Of a stretch of DNA of 34,361 nt, positions 16,310 through 24,250 are shown in pieces; the stretch's first letter is position 1, and every line of letters begins with the position of its first letter. This DNA is from an uncultured Anaerostipes sp. (lineage in GTDB: Bacteria; Bacillota; Clostridia; Lachnospirales; Lachnospiraceae): NCBI GenBank assembly GCA_900756035.1, contig CAAEIR010000046.1, positions 1 through 34,361 of the forward strand, in the 5' to 3' direction. Under the pieces are notes generated by a model. That model saw only the letters and a program-made list of their open reading frames with translations, searched no databases and was not told where the DNA came from. Made by a program: the position numbers and the translations under genes.

Positions 16310-16957
16310 CTATAATTCCGCTCTTAACAAAGCAATCTTCTCTGTAATATTTTCTTTAAATACGTATCCGCCGGACACAAACACATTGGCTCCTGCCTTT
16401 TTACATGCCGCAATATTCGTATTGTCAATTCCGCCATCCACTTCAAGATCAATCGAGCGGTTTCCAATCATCTCTCGAACATTTTTAATTTTCTCCAAAA
16501 GATCTTCATGGAATCCCGGTCCTGCTTCTCCCGGATGAATGGTCATCAATAAGATCATGTCGATTTTATCTAAAACATATTTCAGAGACTCTTCACAGGT
16601 TGCGGGACTTAATACAACACCGGCCTTTAACCCGCGGCTCTTAATTCTTTCAATACAGCTGTAAAGTCTCACTGTGGATTCCTGATGAATGGTAATAATA
16701 TCTGCTCCCGCATCCATCACCGCATCCAAAATCCTTTCCGGTTTTTCCACCATCAAATGTACATCCAGCGGCAATTTCGTTATCCCCTTCAACATCCGGA
16801 CATGATCTGGTCCGAATGCCATCTTCTCTACAAAATGTCCATCCATAACATCAACATGAAGCATTTCCACATTATTTTTCTCTAATATTTGTAATTCTTT
16901 CCTTAATTCCCCAATATCAGCCCCAAAAACAGATGGTGCGAGTTTCATTTCCCTCAT
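16310..16957 (-). CDS. Ribulose-phosphate 3-epimerase family protein (possibly allulose-6-phosphate 3-epimerase)
   Basis: A 215-residue TIM-barrel epimerase. The metal site fits H34 and D36 (LHVDVMDGHF), H67 (LDVHLMVEKP) and D174 (LEVDGGID). The usual RPE loop MTVNPGFGGQ reads MTIHPGEAGPGF at 138-149, which differs from housekeeping RPE and points to another substrate, such as D-allulose 6-phosphate as in AlsE. AGAGG precedes the ATG at 16957. Its place between two dehydrogenases fits C3 epimerisation of a ketohexose 6-phosphate into fructose 6-phosphate. Confidence 0.85.
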   Translation of the reverse strand: MREMKLAPSVFGADIGELRKELQILEKNNVEMLHVDVMDGHFVEKMAFGPDHVRMLKGITKLPLDVHLMVEKPERILDAVMDAGADIITIHQESTVRLYSCIERIKSRGLKAGVVLSPATCEESLKYVLDKIDMILLMTIHPGEAGPGFHEDLLEKIKNVREMIGNRSIDLEVDGGIDNTNIAACKKAGANVFVSGGYVFKENITEKIALLRAEL

Positions 16958-16998
16958 ACACTTACCTCTTTTCTTCTCTATCCTTTTATATTTGGTAT

Positions 16999-18048
16999 CT
17001 ATGCTTCACTGTCAATTAAGATCTTGCCTTTTACAGCCCCCGGAGTTTTAAACATCTCAAAACCCTCTGCGATTTTAGAAAGAGGGAGTTTCTTATCAAT
17101 CAATGCATCTTCCCCTTTTAACTGTCCCGTAGCAAAATAATGTGCTACACAGTCCCACTCATGTCCCGGAAACGGAGCAGAGTAAGATAGCCATGATCCG
17201 GTCAGAGTAAATTCTTTACGATTTATGTTCTCCCATTCTTCTACAGAAAAGACAAGCTCCTTGGTCGGCTTTCCGATGTAACAAATTCCCGCTTTGTTTG
17301 CTGCCAGTTCAAATGCCATTTTCATGGTAATTGTACTTCCCGCTGTCTCGTAAATATAGTCATATCCCTTTCCATCTGTCAATTCCATTGCTTTTTGCAT
17401 AAAACCTTCTTTCAAGGTATTCACGCCATCCGCCGCGCCCATCTTCTTTGCCAGTTCAATTTTATCGTCATCAATATCAAACACGATTGTCTTTGCCGCC
17501 CCAAAAATATTTGCCCACTGCATCACCAGAAGTCCGATGGTTCCTCCTCCCAGAATGGCTACTGTTTTTCCGCCTTCATAAGGCAGACATTCCAGACCAT
17601 GAAGCGCCACTGCGGCCGGCTCAAACAGCGCCCCCTGCTCAAAGGATACGCTGTTTTCAAAAGGAACGACATTTTGCTCCGGAACACAAATATATTCTGC
17701 AAAACTCCCTGACTGTCTGGTTCCGATAAAACTGTAATTTTTACAAAGTGCGTAGTTGCCCTTCATGCAGTCTTCGCATTTCATGCATGGAATCAGGGGT
17801 GCGCCGGCAACGCGCTGTCCTTTCCTGACCTTCGTCACTCCCTCCCCCACCATTTCCACAGTACCGGAGAACTCATGTCCAAGGATAATTGGGTAAAAAT
17901 GCGCTCCGTCACCATTGACTCTTGGTACATCTGAGCCACATATTCCGGAATATTTCACTTTCACCAGAACTTCTCCTGCTTTTGGAATCGGAGTCTGCAC
18001 TTCCTCATATTGTATCGTTTCTTTCCCTTGTAAAACTGCTGCCTTCAT
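16999..18048 (-). CDS. Zinc-dependent dehydrogenase, galactitol-1-phosphate 5-dehydrogenase-like
   Basis: A 349-residue medium-chain dehydrogenase. Catalytic zinc residues lie in GICGSD and LGHEFSG. The structural zinc cysteines lie in CMKCEDCMKGNYALC (about 93-107). The Rossmann motif is AILGGGTIGLL near 164-174. Several stretches (GAHFYPIILGHEFSG, FIGTRQSGSFAEY, TLTGSWLSYSAPFPGHEW) strongly recall E. coli GatD, which oxidises galactitol 1-phosphate to tagatose 6-phosphate. It directly follows the PTS genes, as expected for the first intracellular step. Confidence 0.88.
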   Translation of the reverse strand: MKAAVLQGKETIQYEEVQTPIPKAGEVLVKVKYSGICGSDVPRVNGDGAHFYPIILGHEFSGTVEMVGEGVTKVRKGQRVAGAPLIPCMKCEDCMKGNYALCKNYSFIGTRQSGSFAEYICVPEQNVVPFENSVSFEQGALFEPAAVALHGLECLPYEGGKTVAILGGGTIGLLVMQWANIFGAAKTIVFDIDDDKIELAKKMGAADGVNTLKEGFMQKAMELTDGKGYDYIYETAGSTITMKMAFELAANKAGICYIGKPTKELVFSVEEWENINRKEFTLTGSWLSYSAPFPGHEWDCVAHYFATGQLKGEDALIDKKLPLSKIAEGFEMFKTPGAVKGKILIDSEA

Positions 18049-18080
18049 CTGTGAACACCCAATCCTTTCTTTCCTCTGTT

Positions 18081-18380
18081 TTACTCTTCTGCAATTTTTT
18101 TCAATAATTCTGCAACTTTCTTTTTGGTTCCTTCCTTGTTGATTCCGGAAACCAGTCCGAAAACACTTAAATGCGGTTTTTCCAAAGGATTTCGATAGTT
18201 CGCAGTGGTAAATACCACATCCACGTCTTTTTGCTTTAAAGGAACTTCTGAGATCGTTCCTTTCATCAGTCTGATTTTTACTCCCGCACTCTCTGCAACT
18301 GCTTTAATCTCTTCCTGTGCGATCGTTGATGTTGCCACGCCGCTTCCGCATGCTACCAATACTTTTACTTCCTTTGCCAT
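18081..18380 (-). CDS. PTS galactitol-type IIB component
   Basis: A 99-residue free IIB protein. It passes phosphate from IIA to the incoming polyol. The phospho-acceptor is Cys11 in LVACGSGVATST, the P-loop-like motif of galactitol IIB. The ATG at 18380 was chosen because AAGGAG precedes it; the open frame extends ten Lys/Arg-rich codons upstream without a start context. A strong hairpin lies in the 85-base gap between IIA and this gene. Confidence 0.92.
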   Translation of the reverse strand: MAKEVKVLVACGSGVATSTIAQEEIKAVAESAGVKIRLMKGTISEVPLKQKDVDVVFTTANYRNPLEKPHLSVFGLVSGINKEGTKKKVAELLKKIAEE

Positions 18381-18426
18381 TTTTTTTCTCCTTTTCTTTT
18401 CTCCAAACAAAATGAAACCTTATCAG

Positions 18427-18453
18427 GTGGCACAGGACATTTGCCTGTGCCAC
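18427..18453 (-). other. Stable intra-operon hairpin between the IIA and IIB genes
   Basis: A perfect 10-bp GC-rich stem GTGGCACAGG (18427-18436) / CCTGTGCCAC (18444-18453) with a 7-base loop. On the transcribed (minus) strand no T run follows, so it is probably an RNA processing or stability element rather than a terminator. Confidence 0.75.
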
Positions 18454-18465
18454 AAAGATATATTT

Positions 18466-18906
18466 TTACCCCAACTGTTCCTCCAGATAAGCAATTGTTT
18501 CTTCCTCTGAAAGATTTCTGCATTTCAACAAAATCTCTGCATCATTCAAGAATTCCATCATTTTCTGAAGCACACCCAAGTGTTCATTTGGGTCTTTAAT
18601 TGCTAAGTTAAAAATCATATCCGTTTGTACTTCTTCTGTATCGTCATCCAGTCTTCGAAAGGTAACCGGATCGTCCAATTTCAAAAAGCATATGGCATTT
18701 TGCACAATACCATCTGATTTTGCATGAGGAATTGCTGTCGGAATCTCTGTGGGAAGACCTGTAGGGAAATCTTTTTCACGTTCCACGCAGCACTCTGCAA
18801 ATTCTTTCCCGACAACACCGGCTTCATACAGAGCTTTTCCGCATAATCGGATTGCCTCTTCACTATTTGCGGCTCTCCCTCGAATCACCAAATATTTTGT
18901 TTTCAT
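18466..18906 (-). CDS. PTS IIA component (fructose/mannitol/galactitol IIA-2 type)
   Basis: A 146-residue IIA protein that takes phosphate from HPr. The active histidine is His61 in TAIPHAKSDG, in the PTS EIIA type-2 fold that also occurs at the C-terminus of MtlR-type regulators such as the one encoded at 20428. It lies between the IIC and IIB genes and is the second gene of the operon, 14 bases after IIC. Confidence 0.92.
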   Translation of the reverse strand: MKTKYLVIRGRAANSEEAIRLCGKALYEAGVVGKEFAECCVEREKDFPTGLPTEIPTAIPHAKSDGIVQNAICFLKLDDPVTFRRLDDDTEEVQTDMIFNLAIKDPNEHLGVLQKMMEFLNDAEILLKCRNLSEEETIAYLEEQLG

Positions 18907-18920
18907 GCAATACCTCCTTT

Positions 18921-20186
18921 TTATCCGATCATCATCATAATTTTATGAATAAATGATACAAGCAAGTTCCCCGGATTCCATCCAAAATGAGATGCTGTTA
19001 CCGTTCCTTCAAAATTTACATTTGTGACAGCCATCATTTGTGTTGCCTCCGGAATAAACATATTGGCAAAGAATAGGGTAAGATACATTAAAACTACCAT
19101 ACCAATCAGAGATCTTACCAAATTCCCTTTGCTAGCCAGAACAACCATTGGTGTCAGATAACAAATCTCTGCCAGAAGACTTAACGGGAAAAATCTCATT
19201 CCCGGCACAAGAAATACCAGAAGAATTGTAACCGGAATCATAATCGCAGTACATGTAATACATGCCGGATCTCCCAGTCCCAATGCAATATCCATACCAA
19301 TGTAAATATCCGCATCATCTCCGACTTTCTTATGCATATAATCGTTTGCTGACTGTCCTAAAGGAGAAAGTCCTTCCATCATAATGGATACCATTCTTGG
19401 GATTAATACCATTGCCGCCGCAATTCCCATCGCCATCGTAAGAATTTCTGACGGAGCCTGTTTTGTAAGCAATCCTAGGAACACTCCCGCAAAAATTCCA
19501 ATCACAGCAGGATCTCCAAAAATCCCCAGCTTCTCTCCCAGCTTACTCATATCAACATCTAATTTATTCAACCCCGGAATTTTATCAACGATTTTATTCA
19601 GCAGCCAGGCAATCGGATAAGCCCATGCCACAAAGCAAAGACACGTACATGTGGTTCCTTCCAGACCGAAGAATTCTTCCCATGATTTTGCCACCCACTG
19701 TCCGCAAAACAGAACAACAATACCGCATGCCAACGCTACAAAGAACCCGACCACAGCATTTCCTGATAACGCATAGGCAAGAGCTCCGGGCACAAGAAAG
19801 TGCATGAAATTCCAAATATCAACATTAAGAACTTTTGTAATTTTTAACCGAACCAGAAGCAGGTTAATTAAAATAATCGCCGGAATAACCAATACTGCAA
19901 AAGGTGTTGTCCATGATGCAGCTCCCAATGCCGCAAATCCAATTTCCAATGTATCATAACCGGAACCCAGTTTTTCATAATATTGCATTGCAGGTGTTAC
20001 GGATTCAATAAGCAAATTGACGGCTAAAACAAGTCCCTGAAAACCAATTCCCACCAGCAAACCTGCTTTAATTGCCCTGCCGATTTTCATTCCGAAAAAG
20101 ATGCCCAAAATTGCAATAACAAACGGCAGTAAAACACTGGCTCCCATGTTTACAAACCCCTGAAAAAATTTCAATAAAATTTCCAT
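18921..20186 (-). CDS. PTS galactitol-type IIC permease
   Basis: A 421-residue polytopic membrane protein, the translocating subunit of the galactitol PTS family. It resembles GatC in its start (LPFVIAILGIFFGMKIGRAI), in KVLNVDIWNFMHF, in the EEFFGLEG motif in mid-protein and in VLIPRMVSIMMEGLSPLGQSA. Expected cargo is galactitol or another hexitol, phosphorylated during entry. It is the first gene of the operon, preceded by a 90-base stretch with a candidate promoter. Confidence 0.92.
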   Translation of the reverse strand: MEILLKFFQGFVNMGASVLLPFVIAILGIFFGMKIGRAIKAGLLVGIGFQGLVLAVNLLIESVTPAMQYYEKLGSGYDTLEIGFAALGAASWTTPFAVLVIPAIILINLLLVRLKITKVLNVDIWNFMHFLVPGALAYALSGNAVVGFFVALACGIVVLFCGQWVAKSWEEFFGLEGTTCTCLCFVAWAYPIAWLLNKIVDKIPGLNKLDVDMSKLGEKLGIFGDPAVIGIFAGVFLGLLTKQAPSEILTMAMGIAAAMVLIPRMVSIMMEGLSPLGQSANDYMHKKVGDDADIYIGMDIALGLGDPACITCTAIMIPVTILLVFLVPGMRFFPLSLLAEICYLTPMVVLASKGNLVRSLIGMVVLMYLTLFFANMFIPEATQMMAVTNVNFEGTVTASHFGWNPGNLLVSFIHKIMMMIG

Positions 20187-20275
20187 ATTTACCTCAACTT
20201 TCTGCTTTGATTTTATCTTTACTCTGCGAGATCACTGACTAGTCTTATGTATCTCCTCTTTACATCTCTTATGGT

Positions 20276-20304
20276 AGCATACGAACTTTACAAAAAACAG
20301 TGAA
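20276..20304 (-). promoter_or_regulatory. Candidate promoter of the PTS sugar operon
   Basis: On the minus strand TTCACT (20304-20299), a 17-base spacer and TATGCT (20281-20276) match four of six bases in each box. An 80-90 base leader to the IIC start follows and contains the 8-bp palindrome GACTAGTC (20237-20244). The weak boxes fit an activator-dependent promoter, with the PRD regulator encoded upstream as the natural candidate. Confidence 0.4.
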
Positions 20305-20360
20305 AGGTCTTTCTTGTTTTGGGAAATGATTTTGTTTAATTGAATCTGTTTCTGCAAAAG

Positions 20361-20416
20361 GAAATAAAATAAATCAGTCAAATTTATTTCCCTAATCGGA
20401 AATAGATTTGACTGAT
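20361..20416 (-). terminator. Terminator after the PRD regulator gene
   Basis: ATCAGTCAAAT (20373-20383) pairs with ATTTGACTGAT (20406-20416). An inner stem ATTTCC/GGAAAT is stacked on it. TTATTTTATTT follows on the minus strand. It separates the regulator unit from the PTS operon promoter. Confidence 0.85.
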
Positions 20417-20427
20417 CTTTCTATTTT

Positions 20428-22521
20428 CTAAACAATGCTGTATTCATATTTTGTAATAATTTTTGCAATCTCTTCAGCACTTTTTGCTTCTCGAAGAAGC
20501 ACCTTGTAATCCTCATTTTTTAGCATATTCACCAGATGAAAAAATGCCTTTAAATAGCTTTTATGATCCACAACACTCAGACAGCATACAAACTCAATGG
20601 GATCCAGTTCTTCAATTCCAAACGGCACCGGATTCTTCAAACGGATCAGCGACATTCCCAGACGAATTCCGCCCTCTTCTACCTTTGCATGAGGCATCGC
20701 AAAGCCTTGAGACAATACCACATAAGGTCCGTGTTCCAGAATACTGTTGATCATAGCATCGACATATCTTTGTTCAATATATCCCTTTTCCTCCAGAATC
20801 TCTCCTGACTTTCTCACTGCCTCCTGCCAATCTTCACATTCCACATCCACCTGAATGTTTTCCTCCCTCAGAAGATGATGCAGATACGGAGATATAATAT
20901 TGGCATCATTTTCCACCGACTGCTTAAAATAATTGCGAATCACACCTCGAAGTTCTTTCATCACAATCTTTGCCTGCTCCTGCGGCGTTACCATTTCATA
21001 AACAATCGGATCAATCTTATCAATCAATCCCCTTGCATTTAAATGTTCCTCTTCTGTTCCGTCCAAAAGATTTTTACTGTTTCTCAATGCCTCTACCCGA
21101 TTTCCGACTCGAATGTAGTCTGTATCGTTAAACGCAGCAGACACCACGATATACTCCAGCGCACAGCTTTCCAACGGCACTGTGGAAATGACGAAATCCG
21201 CGGAATCCGGTTTCAGATTCATCGCCTGATGAGCCGAGATCACATCGACAATCTGAAATTGAAAATGATTTTTTAATTTCTCCAACAACAACATTGAAGT
21301 TCCGATTCCTGCATGACAGGCAACAATCACACGAAAGGGAATCTCTTTGTTTCTTTTTCTTTCCAATGCCGCACATACATGAATGGCAATATATTTAATC
21401 TCTATATCTGTTAATTTTCGATTCGTAAATTTATAAATAACCGGCATCTGATCCACAACAACATCCAGCACCTCCTGATTATCCTCCAGTACCTCCTCTA
21501 TGAAATCTGCCTCCTGATATTCCATGGGCGGAGCCGAAAAGATCGATTCCAAATGGTTCGATAAATTTTCAAAAAAATCATAATCCATATTCAGATTCAC
21601 TCCAAGTTCTCCGGAAACACCGGAAATATATTCTCTTGTCACCATTTGAATCACTACCGTGTTTTTATGAAAGGACTCCCTTTTTATGTAGCGCATCCGA
21701 TCTAAAAAACCACTGAGACTTCTGATATCATCTTCACTGATTGTGATGTTGCAGTATTGGGATATATATTTCAGAATATCCAGCGCAAACATATAATTTT
21801 CACTGTCCTTATCTGTTTGTGACTCTAAAAATTCGCCCTGCTGATTGCGGTTTATCATAATTCTTAAAAATAAAATAATTTCCCGGAAGGACTGATCTGA
21901 TAAATGCTTTTTATATCTTTCCTCCTGTTCCGATAAGATCTTCTGTATGATATTCTGGTCTCCGGCCTGTACATTGACATATTCTGCCACCACACTCTTC
22001 TGATTTTCATATGTGCAGACAGACGGGCTTAAGAGGCGAAACAGAAATTTTCTCTTATCACTTTCTGCTCCCTCAATTAACAGTCCTTTGTTTGCATGGG
22101 AAGAGACGTCTAAATTCCCCTGACGGATAAATTCTTTAATCTTCTTTAAATCATTGATTATTGTCGCTCTGCTGACCAACAGACAATCCGCAATGGTTGC
22201 CAACGTGATATATCCTGTGGAATTTACAATCATAGCCGCCGCAATTTGTTTTCGTTCTTCTTTTGACAATTTGTAAGTATTTAAATTGCCTTCAATCAAT
22301 ACCGAAAGGGATTTCTCGAAATTTTCCGGTATTTTTATTTTCCCTCCACTTTTTATTACAATTTCTTTTTTCCTGTTCTCCTTTAAGACTCCGTTAATCT
22401 CCTTTAAATCATTCCGAATCGTTTTCTGAGAAACCTGAAAATATTCTGCAAACCCTGAAACTGTAATTTCATCCTTCTCTTTACTTAACAACTGTACAAT
22501 TTTTGTACTGCGTTGGTTCAT
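20428..22521 (-). CDS. BglG/MtlR-family PRD transcriptional regulator with PTS IIB and IIA domains
   Basis: A 697-residue DNA-binding activator controlled by PTS phosphorylation. Order of domains: helix-turn-helix (about 5-45), a second HTH (about 88-135), two PTS regulation domains (about 185-300 and 305-395), a galactitol-type IIB domain with Cys402 in ACHAGIGTS, and a IIA-2 domain with His611 in FAMPHAKVEEG. The second PRD keeps His323 and His381. I do not see the usual histidine at the first PRD position (MINRNQQGEF has Asn). It probably activates the adjacent PTS operon. Its ATG lies one base after the LysR stop, so the two regulators are co-expressed. Confidence 0.9.
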   Translation of the reverse strand: MNQRSTKIVQLLSKEKDEITVSGFAEYFQVSQKTIRNDLKEINGVLKENRKKEIVIKSGGKIKIPENFEKSLSVLIEGNLNTYKLSKEERKQIAAAMIVNSTGYITLATIADCLLVSRATIINDLKKIKEFIRQGNLDVSSHANKGLLIEGAESDKRKFLFRLLSPSVCTYENQKSVVAEYVNVQAGDQNIIQKILSEQEERYKKHLSDQSFREIILFLRIMINRNQQGEFLESQTDKDSENYMFALDILKYISQYCNITISEDDIRSLSGFLDRMRYIKRESFHKNTVVIQMVTREYISGVSGELGVNLNMDYDFFENLSNHLESIFSAPPMEYQEADFIEEVLEDNQEVLDVVVDQMPVIYKFTNRKLTDIEIKYIAIHVCAALERKRNKEIPFRVIVACHAGIGTSMLLLEKLKNHFQFQIVDVISAHQAMNLKPDSADFVISTVPLESCALEYIVVSAAFNDTDYIRVGNRVEALRNSKNLLDGTEEEHLNARGLIDKIDPIVYEMVTPQEQAKIVMKELRGVIRNYFKQSVENDANIISPYLHHLLREENIQVDVECEDWQEAVRKSGEILEEKGYIEQRYVDAMINSILEHGPYVVLSQGFAMPHAKVEEGGIRLGMSLIRLKNPVPFGIEELDPIEFVCCLSVVDHKSYLKAFFHLVNMLKNEDYKVLLREAKSAEEIAKIITKYEYSIV

Positions 22522-22522
22522 T

Positions 22523-23440
22523 TTAAAATACCTCCGATTTCTCTTTGCTCAGCGAAAATATCTGATTGTATTCCAGTATATAATTAAAAAATTCCTCCGC
22601 TGCTTCTCCTAACACCCGATTCTTCCGCATTGCAAGATAAGTGGATCTTTTCAGCTTCATCTTCGGCATATTCAAAAAACGGACTCCTTCTTCCAGCGGA
22701 GTATCATTTTTTGCAATAAATGCCCAGCCCAGCCCACAGGATACAAAATTCTGCATTTCCTCTGAAGATGTACGATATCGAATATCCGGATAAATTTCGT
22801 AATCCCGGAAGAAGCCTAAAATTTTTCGATCCATAGAAGACCCTTCTGTATAAGAAATTCCCGGTTCCATCAGCAGATCTTCCGGTTCCACATGATCTAA
22901 TTCAAGCAGAGGATCATTGGCTCCTGCAATCAAGCCCACCGGATGTTCCATCAACGGAATCATCTGAATCGATTCGTCCTTCCCATCACTCTCGGAACAA
23001 AAGCCAAAATCTATTTTTTCCTCTTTCAAATCTCTGAGAATTCCTGCAGTAGACACAGAATAAGCTTCAATATTAATTTTTCGTTCCCGGTGCCTTTCAA
23101 AAAAGCTTTGAATCAAATTGGGAATATAACCCTGGGGCAACGGTCTTGTATAAGCGAACTTAATGTTTCCTTTGTATCGCATATAAATATGGTGTACTGA
23201 ACGTTCTGCCTTTTGTGATGTTTCAACTACTTCCTCTGCATAGGGCAAAAATTCTTTCCCTTCCTTTGTCAACATCAGTACCCTTCCCTTTTTCTCAAAA
23301 AGGGAAAATCCCAGCTCATCTTCCAGCTTCCGAATTGCCTGCGAAAGACTGGGCTGCGCAATCAAAAGCTCCTTTGCTGCCTGCGTCAAATGCCCCCTTT
23401 CCGCTACCCGTACAAAATATGTTAACTGTAATAATGTCAT
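22523..23440 (-). CDS. LysR family transcriptional regulator
   Basis: A 305-residue LysR-type regulator. The N-terminal winged HTH (about 1-60) has the classic AERGHLTQAAKELLIAQPSLSQAIRKLEDELG signature, given here in part as AQPSLSQAIRKLEDELG. A periplasmic-binding-protein-like effector domain covers about 90-295. The effector is unknown. It is divergent from the FucA-like aldolase gene and co-transcribed with the PRD regulator, so it likely controls the aldolase/dehydrogenase pair and its own unit. GGAGG precedes the ATG at 23440. Confidence 0.92.
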   Translation of the reverse strand: MTLLQLTYFVRVAERGHLTQAAKELLIAQPSLSQAIRKLEDELGFSLFEKKGRVLMLTKEGKEFLPYAEEVVETSQKAERSVHHIYMRYKGNIKFAYTRPLPQGYIPNLIQSFFERHRERKINIEAYSVSTAGILRDLKEEKIDFGFCSESDGKDESIQMIPLMEHPVGLIAGANDPLLELDHVEPEDLLMEPGISYTEGSSMDRKILGFFRDYEIYPDIRYRTSSEEMQNFVSCGLGWAFIAKNDTPLEEGVRFLNMPKMKLKRSTYLAMRKNRVLGEAAEEFFNYILEYNQIFSLSKEKSEVF

Positions 23441-23457
23441 AACGCCTCCTATTCATA

Positions 23458-23477
23458 GGCAAAACCTTTGTTTTGCC
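23458..23477. promoter_or_regulatory. Inverted repeat in the LysR leader
   Basis: GGCAAAAC (23458-23465) and GTTTTGCC (23470-23477) form a perfect 8-bp inverted repeat with a 4-base centre. It lies between the LysR -10 box and its start codon, so it could be an autorepression operator or an RNA hairpin near the ribosome site. Confidence 0.55.
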
Positions 23478-23489
23478 CCTATAAATAAT

Positions 23490-23495
23490 ATTATA
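23490..23495 (-). promoter_or_regulatory. -10 box of the LysR/PRD regulator promoter
   Basis: A perfect TATAAT on the minus strand, 50 bases before the LysR start codon. No strong -35 box is visible. Confidence 0.5.
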
Positions 23496-23511
23496 CATTA
23501 TGTTCTTTTTC

Positions 23512-23541
23512 TTGTACACTACAAATATCAGCTGATATCAC
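23512..23541 (+). promoter_or_regulatory. Promoter of the aldolase/dehydrogenase pair with palindromic operator
   Basis: TTGTAC (23512-23517), an 18-base spacer and TGA-TATCAC (extended -10, box at 23536-23541). A perfect 14-bp palindrome ATATCAGCTGATAT (23525-23538) covers the spacer and the start of the -10 box. This is a likely regulator site, either for LysR or for a repressor. Confidence 0.5.
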
Positions 23542-23572
23542 ATAAAAATCATAAATTGAAAGGAATCGAAAT

Positions 23573-24250
23573 ATGCCCGAAAAAAATGATGACCCAAAGA
23601 AAGAAATTGTGTTTTACGGAAAACTCTTAGACCAGAAGGGTCTTGTCAATACATTGGAAGGAAATCTCTCGATTTTGGATCGCCAATCCCAGACAATGTA
23701 TCTTACTCCCTCCGGAACCAGAAAACTGTTTTTAACGGAAGAAACTATTGCTGTTGTAAGAAACGGAAAACAGATCGAAGGAAACAAAAAAGCCTCCAGT
23801 GAAATTCTGCTTCATCAGGCAGCGCTAAAAGCCCGTCCGGACTGCAATGCCGCTGCACATATTCATGCTCCGTATTTGACAGCCTATGCTTATTGCGGTA
23901 AGGATATTAAACTTCAATGTTCCACTACCTTCTCTCTCGTTTTTGAAGAAATTCCCTGTTTACCGTACGGTATGCCCGGAACCATTCATATTGCCGATGG
24001 CATTGAAGAAGCCATCAAAGAGCATGATTTAATTCTGCTCGGTAATCATGGTTGTATCGCTGTTGGAAAGACTTTAGAAGACGCCATTAAAATCATTGAA
24101 GCGGCAGAAGAGGTTCTGAAAATTTATCATTTGACCCAAAATATCGGAGACGTAAAAAACATCCCGGAGACAGATCTGGAAGATTTATATAAAAATCATC
24201 CCGGAAGCAGAAGGAATCGTTTTCAAAAAGAAAGGGGTATCGTATTATGA
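23573..24250 (+). CDS. Class II aldolase/adducin family protein, L-fuculose-phosphate aldolase-like
   Basis: A 225-residue zinc aldolase of the FucA/AraD family. GNLS (30-33), TPSGTRK, ASSE with the catalytic-type Glu77, the HIHAP zinc histidines (H96, H98) and GNHG (H159) are in place. FucA members cleave a 1-phosphorylated ketose into dihydroxyacetone phosphate and an aldehyde; AraD members epimerise ribulose 5-phosphate. Its partner is an alcohol dehydrogenase that overlaps it by four bases (ATGA), which could oxidise the polyol precursor or reduce the aldehyde product. No kinase is adjacent. Confidence 0.88.
   Translation: MPEKNDDPKKEIVFYGKLLDQKGLVNTLEGNLSILDRQSQTMYLTPSGTRKLFLTEETIAVVRNGKQIEGNKKASSEILLHQAALKARPDCNAAAHIHAPYLTAYAYCGKDIKLQCSTTFSLVFEEIPCLPYGMPGTIHIADGIEEAIKEHDLILLGNHGCIAVGKTLEDAIKIIEAAEEVLKIYHLTQNIGDVKNIPETDLEDLYKNHPGSRRNRFQKERGIVL

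Noticed and set aside
18681..18863. A 60-codon minus-strand open frame within the IIA gene
   Set aside because: Out-of-frame shadow on the same strand as a IIA gene with a clear active histidine.
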